Shown: piece by piece, positions 37,150 to 45,679 of the stretch
Layout of the letters: each line of letters begins with the position of its first letter
Position numbering within the stretch: the first letter of the stretch is position 1
Source: Aquaspirillum sp. LM1
GTDB lineage: Bacteria; Pseudomonadota; Gammaproteobacteria; Burkholderiales; Aquaspirillaceae
Assembly (NCBI RefSeq): GCF_002002905.1
Contig: NZ_CP019509.1
Coordinates: 3,157,001-3,221,000, forward strand
DNA length: 64,000 nt
Reading direction: 5' to 3'
Position numbers and translations under genes: made by a program
The notes under the pieces: model-generated
The model's database searches: none
The model's input: the letters and a program-made list of their open reading frames with translations, nothing else
Told to the model about the DNA's origin: nothing

Positions 37150-37602
37150 TTATCCGGTCGTTGCGGGAGAAGCCTGGGGCTCACGCGGGCGCACCCGTAC
37201 AATCACTTCAATCTGTTCCAGCTCCAGCCCGTCGGGCAGGGTGGGCTGGCCGCTCAGGGTCAGGCTGTTGACCGGGATGTCGGTCAGCTCGCCGGTGGCG
37301 CTGTTGTACAGGTGGTGGTGGGGTTCGGGGTTGGAGTCAAACATGGTTTTTCCGGTCTCGATGGCCAGCTCGCGCAGCAGCCCTCTGGCGGTAAACAGCT
37401 TGAGGGTGTTGTAGACCGTGGCGCGTGACAGGTCGCCGGTGTATTGCGCGGCGCGTTGCAGCACCTGTTCGGCGCTCAGATGCACCGGCTGGGGCAAGAG
37501 CACGCGGGCAATGGCCAGGCGCTGCGCGGTGACCGGAATGCCTGCGCCGAGCAGGCGGCGGGCCATTTCCGGTTCGGCAGGAAGCGGCAAGGCAATGGTC
37601 AT
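37150..37602 (-). CDS. Fur-family regulator without cysteines (Irr/PerR-like)
   Basis: 150 residues with the Fur winged helix (LSAEQVLQRAAQYTGDLSRATVYNTLKLFTARGLL) and the metal or haem region PHHHLYN. No cysteine occurs anywhere, so the structural Zn-Cys4 site of Fur and PerR is absent, as in many Irr proteins. It lies 131 bases downstream of a dihaem cytochrome c peroxidase gene on the same strand. That gene has an ICE-like inverted repeat upstream, suggesting peroxide, iron or haem responsive control; this link is inferred. Confidence 0.8.
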   Translation of the reverse strand: MTIALPLPAEPEMARRLLGAGIPVTAQRLAIARVLLPQPVHLSAEQVLQRAAQYTGDLSRATVYNTLKLFTARGLLRELAIETGKTMFDSNPEPHHHLYNSATGELTDIPVNSLTLSGQPTLPDGLELEQIEVIVRVRPREPQASPATTG

Positions 37603-37671
37603 GGCAAACCCCTGATAACGGAAACACAGTCGAGCACGATCGCTGTCCTGGCCTCCGTTGTCAAGCGGATG

Positions 37672-37700
37672 CCGCCGGCCTGCTCAGGGCAGGCCGGCGG
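37672..37700 (-). terminator. Hairpin between the peroxidase and Fur-family genes
   Basis: CCGCCGGCCTGC (37672-37683) pairs exactly with GCAGGCCGGCGG (37689-37700). It follows the peroxidase gene in its direction of transcription without a U-tract. It may end or attenuate read-through into the regulator gene. Confidence 0.5.
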
Positions 37701-37733
37701 TCAGCCAATGGGGGGCACCCCACTGGGGTGTGC

Positions 37734-38726
37734 TCAATCAAACGGACGCGGGCGCGGGGTGCTGTCGGTGGACGGCGGCAGGATGGGCAGCTTGAAGTCG
37801 GGCTGCTTGCCGGTCAGGGTTTTCAGGAAGCTGACCACATCGCTGATTTCCTGCTCGCTGAACTTCTTGCCCAGTTGCAGGCGGCCCATCACGTCCACCG
37901 CCTGAGCGAGCGTGGCGGCTTCGCCGTCGTGGAAGTACGGATAGGTGAGTTCCACATTACGCAGGGTGGGCACCTTGAACAGGAAGCGGTCGGCGTCCTT
38001 GCCGGTCACGCCCACGCGGCCTTCTGCGGCATTGGCGGTCTTGTACGGCTCAACCACGCCCATTTTCTGGAACGAGGCCCCGCCGGCATTCGGGCCGTTA
38101 TGGCAGGCCACACAGCCGCTGGTCTTGAAGGTTTGGTAGCCGCGCAGTTCCTGGGCGGTCAGTGCTTTCTTATTGCCTTTCAGCCATTGGTCAAACCGGC
38201 TGTCCGGGGTGACCAGGGTGTCTTCAAACGCGGCAATCGCGGTGGTGACCTTGCCCATGTCCACGGTGCGGCTGCCAAACACCTTGTTGAATTCATTCAC
38301 GTATTGCGGAATCGAGCGCAGCACGTCAACGGCCAGCTCGTGGGTGAAGCCCATTTCTTTCGGGTTGGCAATCGGGCCGCCGGCCTGTTCCTGCAGGTTT
38401 TTGGCGCGGCCATCCCAGAACTGGGCCACGTTCAGCCGGGCGTTGAGCACGGTGGGCGAGTTGATTGGCCCTTGCTGCCAGCGGTCGCCAATCGAGGTTT
38501 TCAGATTGTCGGTGCCGCCCATGCTCAGGTTGTGACAGGAATTACAGGAAATAAAACCGGATTTGGACAGGCGCGGATCAAAGAACAGCTTTTTGCCCAG
38601 CTCAACCATGGCCGGGTGTTGTCCCTTGGCGACAGGTACCGGCTGAATCGGTTCAGCAGCCCAGGCGGTGGCTAGCAGGCCAGACAGCGCCAGGGTGCCA
38701 TGAATGGCCAGGTGGATCAGTTTCAT
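37734..38726 (-). CDS. ccpA: Dihaem cytochrome c peroxidase
   Basis: 330 residues. The signal peptide ends near AWA (residue 23), so the protein is periplasmic. Two c-type haem sites are present: CNSCH (Cys61-His65) and CVACH (Cys205-His209). FWDGRAKNLQEQAGGPIANPKEMG and PTLRNVELTYPYFHDG are conserved in bacterial CCPs. It reduces hydrogen peroxide using cytochrome c or azurin as donor. The operator-like repeat at 38803-38821 and the adjoining Fur-family gene suggest stress control. Confidence 0.93.
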   Translation of the reverse strand: MKLIHLAIHGTLALSGLLATAWAAEPIQPVPVAKGQHPAMVELGKKLFFDPRLSKSGFISCNSCHNLSMGGTDNLKTSIGDRWQQGPINSPTVLNARLNVAQFWDGRAKNLQEQAGGPIANPKEMGFTHELAVDVLRSIPQYVNEFNKVFGSRTVDMGKVTTAIAAFEDTLVTPDSRFDQWLKGNKKALTAQELRGYQTFKTSGCVACHNGPNAGGASFQKMGVVEPYKTANAAEGRVGVTGKDADRFLFKVPTLRNVELTYPYFHDGEAATLAQAVDVMGRLQLGKKFSEQEISDVVSFLKTLTGKQPDFKLPILPPSTDSTPRPRPFD

Positions 38727-38802
38727 GATAACTCCTTCTATCCTCAGGTAAAAATCGATCAGGACCAGGCAGTGACGGCCACTTCTTGGTGGTGGCCCTA
38801 TG

Positions 38803-38821
38803 GTTTAGACTTTGTCTAAAC
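38803..38821. promoter_or_regulatory. ICE-like operator upstream of the peroxidase gene
   Basis: Perfect inverted repeat GTTTAGAC-TTT-GTCTAAAC, 77 bases upstream of the peroxidase ATG. It is close to the Irr ICE-box pattern TTTAGAA-N3-TTCTAAA. The adjoining cysteine-free Fur-family protein is the obvious candidate binder. Confidence 0.65.
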
Positions 38822-38964
38822 AGCACTGTAGCCGTGGGGCACCTTTCGATCTTGATCCAGGTCAAGCCCCTGGCAGGTTCGCCCGGCATCAGGCTGGGCG
38901 GACGGGAAAGGCCATGATCTGGCTGAGGTGTGCCGCAAGGGCGCAGCGCACCATGCAAACGGCG

Positions 38965-40845
38965 TCAGGATTTTTCCAGGCGGAAGTGCGCCATGCTTTC
39001 CTGCAGCAGCTGGGCCTGAGCGCCCATTTGCTCGGCGGTGGCGGCCAGTTGCTCCGATGCCGACGCGGTGTGCTGGGTAGACTGGTTGAGCAGGCCCATG
39101 GCCCGGTTGATCTGCTCCACGCCGGTGGCCTGTTCGGCGCTGGATTGGGCAATCTGCTGCACCTGCACCGAAGTCTGGCTGATGGCCGGGACCATTTTTT
39201 CCAGCAATTGCCCGGCCTGTTCCGCCTGTTTGACGCTGCTGCCGGCCAGTTGGCCGATATCCTGGGCGGCCAGTTGCGAACGCTCTGCCAGTTTGCGCAC
39301 TTCGCTGGCCACCACGGCAAACCCCTTGCCGTGGCTGCCGGCGCGGGCGGCTTCGATGGCGGCGTTCAGCGCCAGCAGATTGGTCTGGTAGGTGATGTCG
39401 TCGATGATGCGGATTTTTTCGGCAATCTGGCGCATGGCATCGACGGTGCTGGCCACCGCCTGCTCGCCAGCCTGCGCTTCGCTGGCAGCCTGGGCGGCCA
39501 GTCCATCGGTGTGGCGGGCGCTGTCGGCGTTGTGCTCGATGGCGGCGCTCATTTGTTCCATGGCCGAGGAGGTTTCTTCCACCGACGCCGCCTGAGTGGA
39601 CGCCGACTGTGCCAGCGACTGCGAGGTGGTGGATACCTGATCGGCGGCGTTGCTCAGCTGGTCAGACGCGGCGCGGATTTCGCCAATCATTTGCGCCAGA
39701 TGCTGCAAGGTGTATTGCAGCGAGGATTGCAGCTCGCCCAGCTCGTCGCGGGCTTCCACTTCCACAGTGGCAGTCAGGTCGCCCTGCGCCAGCTGGCGGG
39801 CCACGTCGGCGGTGCGGTGAATGGCGGCCAGCACCCGGTTTACCAGCAGGCCAAACAGCAGGCCCAGCAGCAGCATGGTCAGGTTGGCTGCCAGCGATAC
39901 CCCCACCCGCCAGCGCGCCTGGTCTCCCAGGCTGAGCACCTGCTGGTGAATGCCGTCGGCCAGTTGGTCTTCCAGCGCCTTCATGGCGTCGATCTTGCGG
40001 GTGATGGTGGCAAACCACTGGTCCGGTGCAATGGCAAAGCCGCCCTGATGCACCCGCTCCAGCACCCGTTTGCGCAGGGCAGCGGTGTCTTGTGCCGCTG
40101 GGGTGGCCAGCAGTGCCTCCAGCGCCTGGCGCGAGGCCGGGCTGGCCTGCTCCTGAAACTGGCGCAAAAACAGCTCCTGCGTGGTCAGAATGCCCAGCAG
40201 GCGGCGATAGAGGGCGTCGTCCAGCGCGCTGTCGGCAGTGGCAATGGCGTTAATGGTGGCGCGTTCGCGGCCTGCCTGTTCCTTGGCGTTGATAAAGCGC
40301 ACATACGCCGACAGTTCGCGGGTCAGCGTCACATCGCTGGCCTGCGCCGGCATTTGCGCCAGCACCGCCAGATAGGCGTCGATGGTGGCGGTATACTGGC
40401 CAAATGACGTGGGCGCGCTCACCGTCAGCGCAGAAATCCCGGCACGGGCACCCAGCACGGCGTTGAGCTGGCGGTCGGCTTCGCTCAACGCGCTTAGCGC
40501 GGCAGCGCCCAGCACCTGCTGATCCTGCTCGGCCAGATAGCGGCGCAACATCTGGTGGGCAGCGTCGGTGGCGTCACGCTGGCTGGCCAGCTCGGTGGCA
40601 AAACGTTTGCCCTGCGCGCCAATCCAGCCGGCAGACAGGCCGCGCTCCTTTTGCAGTGAATGCACCACCGCGCTGATGCGCTGGGCGGATTGCTCCAGTG
40701 CCTGCATTTGCTGCAGGCGCTGCAGGGTGTGCCAGCTTGACCAGGCATCGCTGAGCGCATACCCCATCACCCCCAGCAGGGTCAGGCTGAACAGCAGGTA
40801 GAGACGGACGCGAATCGAGCGCCAGCCAAAAGATTGCAAATGCAT
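38965..40845 (-). CDS. Methyl-accepting chemotaxis protein with NIT sensor domain
   Basis: 626 residues. The first membrane segment is at about 12-33. A large helical periplasmic domain follows, with [22 protein letters not shown] and [15 protein letters not shown], the hallmarks of the NIT (nitrate/nitrite-sensing) fold. Then come a second membrane segment (about 315-337), HAMP and a signalling domain with [39 protein letters not shown]. It likely reports nitrate or nitrite to the chemotaxis machinery; the ligand is inferred from the fold only. No chemotaxis core genes lie nearby. Confidence 0.9.
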   Translation of the reverse strand: MHLQSFGWRSIRVRLYLLFSLTLLGVMGYALSDAWSSWHTLQRLQQMQALEQSAQRISAVVHSLQKERGLSAGWIGAQGKRFATELASQRDATDAAHQMLRRYLAEQDQQVLGAAALSALSEADRQLNAVLGARAGISALTVSAPTSFGQYTATIDAYLAVLAQMPAQASDVTLTRELSAYVRFINAKEQAGRERATINAIATADSALDDALYRRLLGILTTQELFLRQFQEQASPASRQALEALLATPAAQDTAALRKRVLERVHQGGFAIAPDQWFATITRKIDAMKALEDQLADGIHQQVLSLGDQARWRVGVSLAANLTMLLLGLLFGLLVNRVLAAIHRTADVARQLAQGDLTATVEVEARDELGELQSSLQYTLQHLAQMIGEIRAASDQLSNAADQVSTTSQSLAQSASTQAASVEETSSAMEQMSAAIEHNADSARHTDGLAAQAASEAQAGEQAVASTVDAMRQIAEKIRIIDDITYQTNLLALNAAIEAARAGSHGKGFAVVASEVRKLAERSQLAAQDIGQLAGSSVKQAEQAGQLLEKMVPAISQTSVQVQQIAQSSAEQATGVEQINRAMGLLNQSTQHTASASEQLAATAEQMGAQAQLLQESMAHFRLEKS

Positions 40846-41036
40846 GATGGTCTTCCCCTCTGAGGTCTGGCCGGGTGTGCTGCCCTGGTGGCGTACAGGG
40901 TGGCAGCGGACATATCCGGTCGGTGTGCCAGGGCGCAGGCAGGCCCCGATCGTATTGGCATCATGCCAGTGTCAGGGATTCTGCCTGTAGGGGTCAATTG
41001 GGAGTTGTACGGGATTTGCGCTGACGCAGTGCGCGG

Positions 41037-42092
41037 CAAGCCCCGCCGTTCAGGGCGGGGAAGGATAGCGCGGACGGCGTAGCCGTCCTTGCCGTCGATG
41101 GGGGTGGGCTGTAAAAATACCCGTATGCAACGCCTTCAAGCCTACAAATACGAACTGATGCCGACCAGCGAACAGCAGCGCGACATGCGCCGCTTCGCTG
41201 GCTCGCGCCGTTTCGTGTTCAACAAGGAATTGGCCTTGCAAAAGGAGCGCTACGAGCAAGGCAAGAAGAAGCTCGGCTACGCAGGGCTGTGCAAGCTGCT
41301 CACCGAGTGGCGCAATGGATCTGAAACGCCGTGGCTGGCCGATGCGCCCGTTCATCCGCTGCAGCAGACGCTCAAGGACCTGGAGCGCGCTTACGCCAAC
41401 TTCTTCGCCAGACGCGCTGATTTTCCGCGTTTCAAGAAGAAGGGCCAGTCCGACAGCTTCCGTTATCCAGACCCGAAACAGATCAGGCTCGACCAGGCCA
41501 ATGCCCGAATCTTCCTGCCCAAGCAAGTCCAGAATCCAGCGCATTCACGCCCGGATCGGCAACGCCCGCCGCGATTATCTGCACAAAGCCACGACCACGA
41601 TCAGCCAAAACCACGCGATGGTGTGTATCGAGGACTTGCAGGTGAGGAACATGTCCAAATCGTCGGCAGGCAGCCCCGAAAAGCCGGGGAAGCAGGTTCG
41701 GGCCAAGTCTGGCCTGAACAAGTCCATCCTTGATCAAGGATGGTTCGAATTCCGTCGCCAACTGGACTACAAGCTGGCGTGGAGCGGTGGACATCTCATC
41801 GCCGTGCCGGCGCAGAACACCAGCCGGACGTGTCCGTGCTGCGGCCATGTGTCGGCGGACAACCGCCAGACGCAAGCCCGGTTCCAGTGTGTGGAATGCG
41901 GTTTCGAGGAAAACGCCGATCTGGTCGGCGCGATCAATGTGCTAAGGGCGGGACACGCCCAGTTAGCCTGTGAAGTGAGCGGTGCGGTCATGCCGCCAGC
42001 AGCAGGAACCCGCCGAAGCGACTCAGGGGCGGTTCAATGCCGCGCCTGAGCGCCGTAGGAATCTCCAGCCTTTAGGCCGGGGAGGATGTCAA
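41037..42092 (+). mobile_element. IS200/IS605-superfamily element of IS1341 type (tnpB only), decayed
   Basis: A left-end hairpin CCCCGCC-GTTCA-GGGCGGGG (41041-41060) and a second hairpin GGACGGC-GTA-GCCGTCC (41072-41088) precede a tnpB reading frame. A right-end imperfect hairpin at 42063-42084 (CTCCAGCC...GGGGAG) is followed by GATGTCAA. These subterminal palindromes without inverted-repeat termini are characteristic of the family. No tnpA is present. The tnpB gene is broken (separate entry), so the element could move only if enzymes act in trans. Confidence 0.8.
41125..42049 (+). pseudogene. tnpB: tnpB (OrfB) with internal deletion and frameshift
   Basis: The N-terminal part from ATG 41125 reads MQRLQAYKYELMPTSEQQ... 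to ARIFLPK near 41523. The frame then changes and resumes as IHARIGNARRDYLHKATTTISQNHAMVCIEDLQVRNMSKS through the zinc ribbon CPCCGHVSADN...CVECGFEENADLVGAINVL. Compared with the usual TnpB plan, the segment holding the first RuvC aspartate (GIDVG-type motif) and the following helices is missing. The Glu (CIED) and last Asp (NADLVGA) regions remain. Nuclease activity should be lost. Confidence 0.85.
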
Positions 42093-42173
42093 GCAAGAAG
42101 GCAGAAGCGCCCAGCTCAGGCCAGAGGCTCAGGCCGGATCCGGACAGGATGGCGGCGTGGTGGTGGTTGCCGC

Positions 42174-44348
42174 TCAGCGTTCTGGCAACCGGGCGTTGCC
42201 ATTGGCCAGCAGGCGTGGATCTGCATTCGCGGACAGGGCCGGGGTGGCATCTGGCTGGGTGCTCCAGTCGCATTCACCATCGTGGCTGACCCGCCAGCTA
42301 TTGAATTCTTCCAGCGGCAAGGCTCTGGCAATCAGATAGCCTTGCGCCACATCGCAGCCCAATAACGCCAGCTCGCGGTACTGCGTGGCGGTTTCCACCC
42401 CTTCCGCCACCACTTTCAGCCCCAGCGCGTGGCCCAGGCTGATGGTGGACAGCACGATCGAGCGATTGTGCAGGTTAAGGTCCATGATAAAGCTGCGGTC
42501 GATTTTCAGCTCGTTCACTGGCAGGTGGCTCAGATAGGACAGGGAGGAATAGCCGGTGCCAAAGTCGTCGATGGCCAGGCGATGGCCCGCTTCGTGCAGG
42601 GCGTCGAGCGTGGTGCGCGCTTGTTCGGGGTCGGCCATCAGCCCGCCTTCGGTGATTTCCAGGCATAAGTCGATGGCCAGCGCGTCGTGGCGGCGCAGGG
42701 CGGCGGCCACCCGGCGGGGGAAATCCGGGTCTTCCAGATCGTGGATGGCGACGTTGATCGACACGGTCAGTGGATGGCCGCTGGCACGCCAGGCCGCCAC
42801 CTGCTCGGCCACCTGGTTAAGCAGCCAGTCGGTCAGTGAGCGGATGCGCCCGGTTTGTTCGGCAAACGGAATAAACGCCGACGGCGGCACCCAGCCGCGC
42901 TCCGGATGCCGCCAGCGCACCAGCGCCTCGGCCTGCACCAGCTGGCCCCGGTTGATGCTGACCTGCGGCTGGTAGAACACATGCATTTCATGCTGTTCGA
43001 TGGCCCGGCGCAGCTCGCCCAGCAGCGACAGCTGCTCGCGCCGGCTACCCACTTGTTCGGCGTTGTATTCGCTCCATGGCTTGTGCGCCTGCTTGGCAGC
43101 GTACAGCGCCACTTCGGCGTTGCGCAGCAGCAGGCCGGCCTGTTCACCATGCACCGGGAAACGGACAATACCCAGGGTAACGGTCAGGTCGATATGCTGG
43201 TCGGCCAGGGTGAATGGCTCGCCCTCCAGCGCCTGAAACACCTGCCGGTACAGGGTGTTGCTGTCGTAGGCGGGCAGGCCGGTGACCAGCAGGGCAAACA
43301 CATTGCCGCCCAGCCGGTGTACCCGGCTGTCGTTGGGCCACAAGTCGGACAGCCGTGAGGTGGCCACCTGCAGCACCAGGTCACCAGCGGCAAAGCCCAG
43401 CAGGTCGTTGATGGCGCGGAAGCGGTCGAGGTGTACCAGCATCAGCACCCCAGGCTGCTGGGTGGCCAGCGCAGCGGTCAGCGCTTCATCCAGCGCCAGG
43501 CGGTTGCCCAGGCCGGTCAGTTCGTCACGGTAAATCAGCTGCAGCATGGCCTGTTCGCGCTGGGCAATGGCTTCGCCCATGGCGTTCAGCCCGCCGGCCA
43601 GCTGGGCCACTTCGTCCTCGCCGTGGTCATTGATGCGGGCGCTGTAGTCGCCTTCGGCAATCCGTTCGGTCACATTCAGCAAGGCCCGCACCGGACGGGT
43701 CAGGTGCCGCGCCACCCACCATGACAGCAGCAGCGACAGCAGGAAAATCCCCAGGCCAATCAGCAGCGAGGCATACAGCGCTTCCTGGCCACGCGCGTGC
43801 AGATAGGCAATATCAATGTCGGCACCCACCACATAGCGCAGGCCATCCGGGCGCACGCCAGGGACAAACAGCGAGCGAAACTGGCCAAACTGGTCGGTGT
43901 ATTCGGCAAAGTGCGGCTGGCCATCCCGAAATGCCTGCACCAGCGCCGGCGGCGGCTCGCGGTAGGCTTGCAGATAGTGGCCGTAGTTGTCGGTGCGGAT
44001 TTCCTGGTCGGAAGCCGCGTCGGCCAGATAGCGCACCTGGCCCTGTTCTTCAATAAAGGCGTACACGTAACGCAAGCCAGCTGCCTGGCTGTATTGGTGC
44101 AGCGCACGGGTGTGTTCGGCGTACTGGGCGGGCGGCTTGGCGTTGAGTGGCTGATCAAGATAGCCGGCAGGCAGCATGCGCGCCACGGCGTGAGCGGCGG
44201 CGGTCAGGCGGGCATCGGCGGCTTCGTAGATGGTATCGGTTTTGATCTGGTACACAAACAGGGTGTAGGCCGCCGTGGCCAGCATATTGATGGCGGTGAA
44301 CACCAGCAGGATCTTGGCCTGCACGCCCCATGGTTTGCTGAGTTTCAT
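42174..44348 (-). CDS. Membrane GGDEF-EAL protein, probable c-di-GMP phosphodiesterase
   Basis: 724 residues. A membrane segment (about 12-32), a periplasmic sensor (AGLRYVYAFIEEQGQ, YTDQFGQFRSLFVP) and a second membrane segment (about 190-212) lead to HAMP, GGDEF and EAL domains. The GGDEF site is degenerate: GGNVF at 347-351 lacks the acidic residues, so cyclase activity is unlikely. The EAL site is intact (Glu474 in AEALVRW, IDDFGTGYSSLSYL, KVVAEGVE), predicting hydrolysis of c-di-GMP. It would act on motility or adhesion from the inner membrane. The sensor closely resembles that of the chemoreceptor at 29.4-31.1 kb. Confidence 0.88.
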   Translation of the reverse strand: MKLSKPWGVQAKILLVFTAINMLATAAYTLFVYQIKTDTIYEAADARLTAAAHAVARMLPAGYLDQPLNAKPPAQYAEHTRALHQYSQAAGLRYVYAFIEEQGQVRYLADAASDQEIRTDNYGHYLQAYREPPPALVQAFRDGQPHFAEYTDQFGQFRSLFVPGVRPDGLRYVVGADIDIAYLHARGQEALYASLLIGLGIFLLSLLLSWWVARHLTRPVRALLNVTERIAEGDYSARINDHGEDEVAQLAGGLNAMGEAIAQREQAMLQLIYRDELTGLGNRLALDEALTAALATQQPGVLMLVHLDRFRAINDLLGFAAGDLVLQVATSRLSDLWPNDSRVHRLGGNVFALLVTGLPAYDSNTLYRQVFQALEGEPFTLADQHIDLTVTLGIVRFPVHGEQAGLLLRNAEVALYAAKQAHKPWSEYNAEQVGSRREQLSLLGELRRAIEQHEMHVFYQPQVSINRGQLVQAEALVRWRHPERGWVPPSAFIPFAEQTGRIRSLTDWLLNQVAEQVAAWRASGHPLTVSINVAIHDLEDPDFPRRVAAALRRHDALAIDLCLEITEGGLMADPEQARTTLDALHEAGHRLAIDDFGTGYSSLSYLSHLPVNELKIDRSFIMDLNLHNRSIVLSTISLGHALGLKVVAEGVETATQYRELALLGCDVAQGYLIARALPLEEFNSWRVSHDGECDWSTQPDATPALSANADPRLLANGNARLPER

Positions 44349-44531
44349 CTGCCTTTTCCGTGCTGCGGTGTGAGCTTCGCGGTGGGCGCGCGTGAGTAGG
44401 GGGCACGCATGCCGGACGAAAGTTTAGCACGTTGGGCACGCTTGGCGATGCTGCGAGCGCCCGGCAGCGCGACATCGCGCCACCGGGCCTGGCGGATGAT
44501 GCCCGGTTGGGAGAAATGACCGGCGCTCCAG

Positions 44532-44571
44532 AATGAATTCAAAAATGAATTTATTCAATTTTGAATTCATT
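44532..44571 (-). terminator. AT-rich perfect stem-loop at the rodA stop codon
   Basis: AATGAATTCAAAA (44532-44544) and its exact complement (44559-44571) form a 13-bp stem. The 14-base loop itself contains ATGAAT/ATTCA pairing. The right arm overlaps the rodA stop codon (44570-44572). It probably ends or protects the mre-rodA transcript, although its AT-rich stem is unusual for an intrinsic terminator. Confidence 0.55.
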
Positions 44572-45679
44572 ACCGCTTGATCAATGGCCGGTTCTTATGA
44601 ATGCTCATCAAAATGCCAAAACCAATCAGCAGGGTAACCATGGCGGTGCCGCCATACGACACCAGGGGCAGTGGCACGCCCACCACCGGCAGGATACCCG
44701 CCACCATGCCCATATTGACAAAAGCATAGGTAAAGAACGATAGGGTGATCGACCCGCCCATCAGCCGGCCAAACAAGGTGGTGGCTTTGGCGGTGATCAT
44801 CAGGCTGCGGGCAATCACCAGCAAGTACAGCACCAGCAGCAGCAGGTTGCCGGCCAGGCCAAATTCTTCGGCGTACACGGCAAAAATGAAGTCGGTGGTG
44901 CGCTCAGGGATGAACTCCAGGTGGGTTTGCGTGCCGCTGAGCCAGCCCTTGCCAAACGGGCCGCCCGAGCCAATGGCAATCATCGACTGGATGATGTGAT
45001 AGCCGGCACCCAGCGGGTCGGTGGTCGGGTCGATCAGGGTGAGTACCCGTTTACGCTGGTAGTCGTGCAGCATGTTCCACACCAGCGGCAGGCTGGCGGC
45101 AAAAAGCAGCGCGCCGGTGGCCATCACCTTCCACGGCAGGCCGGCCAGAAACAGCACAAAAAACCCCGAGGCCATGATCAGCGTGGCGGTGCCCAGGTCG
45201 GGCTGCTTGAGAATGAACAGCGCTGGCACGGCAATAATCAGCGCCGCTACCCCAAAATGCTGCCAGCGCAGGGCATTTTCGTGTTTCTGGAAATACCAGG
45301 CCAGCATCATCGGCACCATGATTTTCAGGATTTCCGACGGCTGGATCCGGGTAACACCCACATGCAACCAGCGCCGCGAGCCATTGACTACCTCGCCAAA
45401 CAGCGCCACGCCCAGCAACAGCAAGACCCCAACCACATAGCCCGGCACCGCCAGCTGCATCAAGAACTGCGGTTTGATATTGGCCACCGCCCACATGATG
45501 CCCAGCGAGATCAGCATGAAGGTGAATTTATTGGTCACCTTGTCCAGATTCTGGTTGGACGCTGAAAACAGCACCACCAGGCTCAGGGTGAAGATGGCAA
45601 TCACCAGCCAGAACAGCCAGCCGTCAATCGGGGTGTGCAGCCGGGCCCAGGCCCGGCGCAGCAGGTAGTAATCGTTCAT
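44570..45679 (-). CDS. rodA: SEDS peptidoglycan glycosyltransferase RodA
   Basis: 369 residues, polytopic, the SEDS polymerase of the elongasome that works with PBP2. Conserved features include GSRRWLHVGVTRIQPSEILKIMVPMMLAWY, ALFILKQPDLGTATLIMASG, and the C-terminal GGTAMVTLLIGFGILMSI. It is the last gene of mreB-mreC-mreD-mrdA-rodA and overlaps mrdA by four bases, ensuring co-production with its transpeptidase partner. Confidence 0.94.
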   Translation of the reverse strand: MNDYYLLRRAWARLHTPIDGWLFWLVIAIFTLSLVVLFSASNQNLDKVTNKFTFMLISLGIMWAVANIKPQFLMQLAVPGYVVGVLLLLGVALFGEVVNGSRRWLHVGVTRIQPSEILKIMVPMMLAWYFQKHENALRWQHFGVAALIIAVPALFILKQPDLGTATLIMASGFFVLFLAGLPWKVMATGALLFAASLPLVWNMLHDYQRKRVLTLIDPTTDPLGAGYHIIQSMIAIGSGGPFGKGWLSGTQTHLEFIPERTTDFIFAVYAEEFGLAGNLLLLVLYLLVIARSLMITAKATTLFGRLMGGSITLSFFTYAFVNMGMVAGILPVVGVPLPLVSYGGTAMVTLLIGFGILMSIHKNRPLIKR

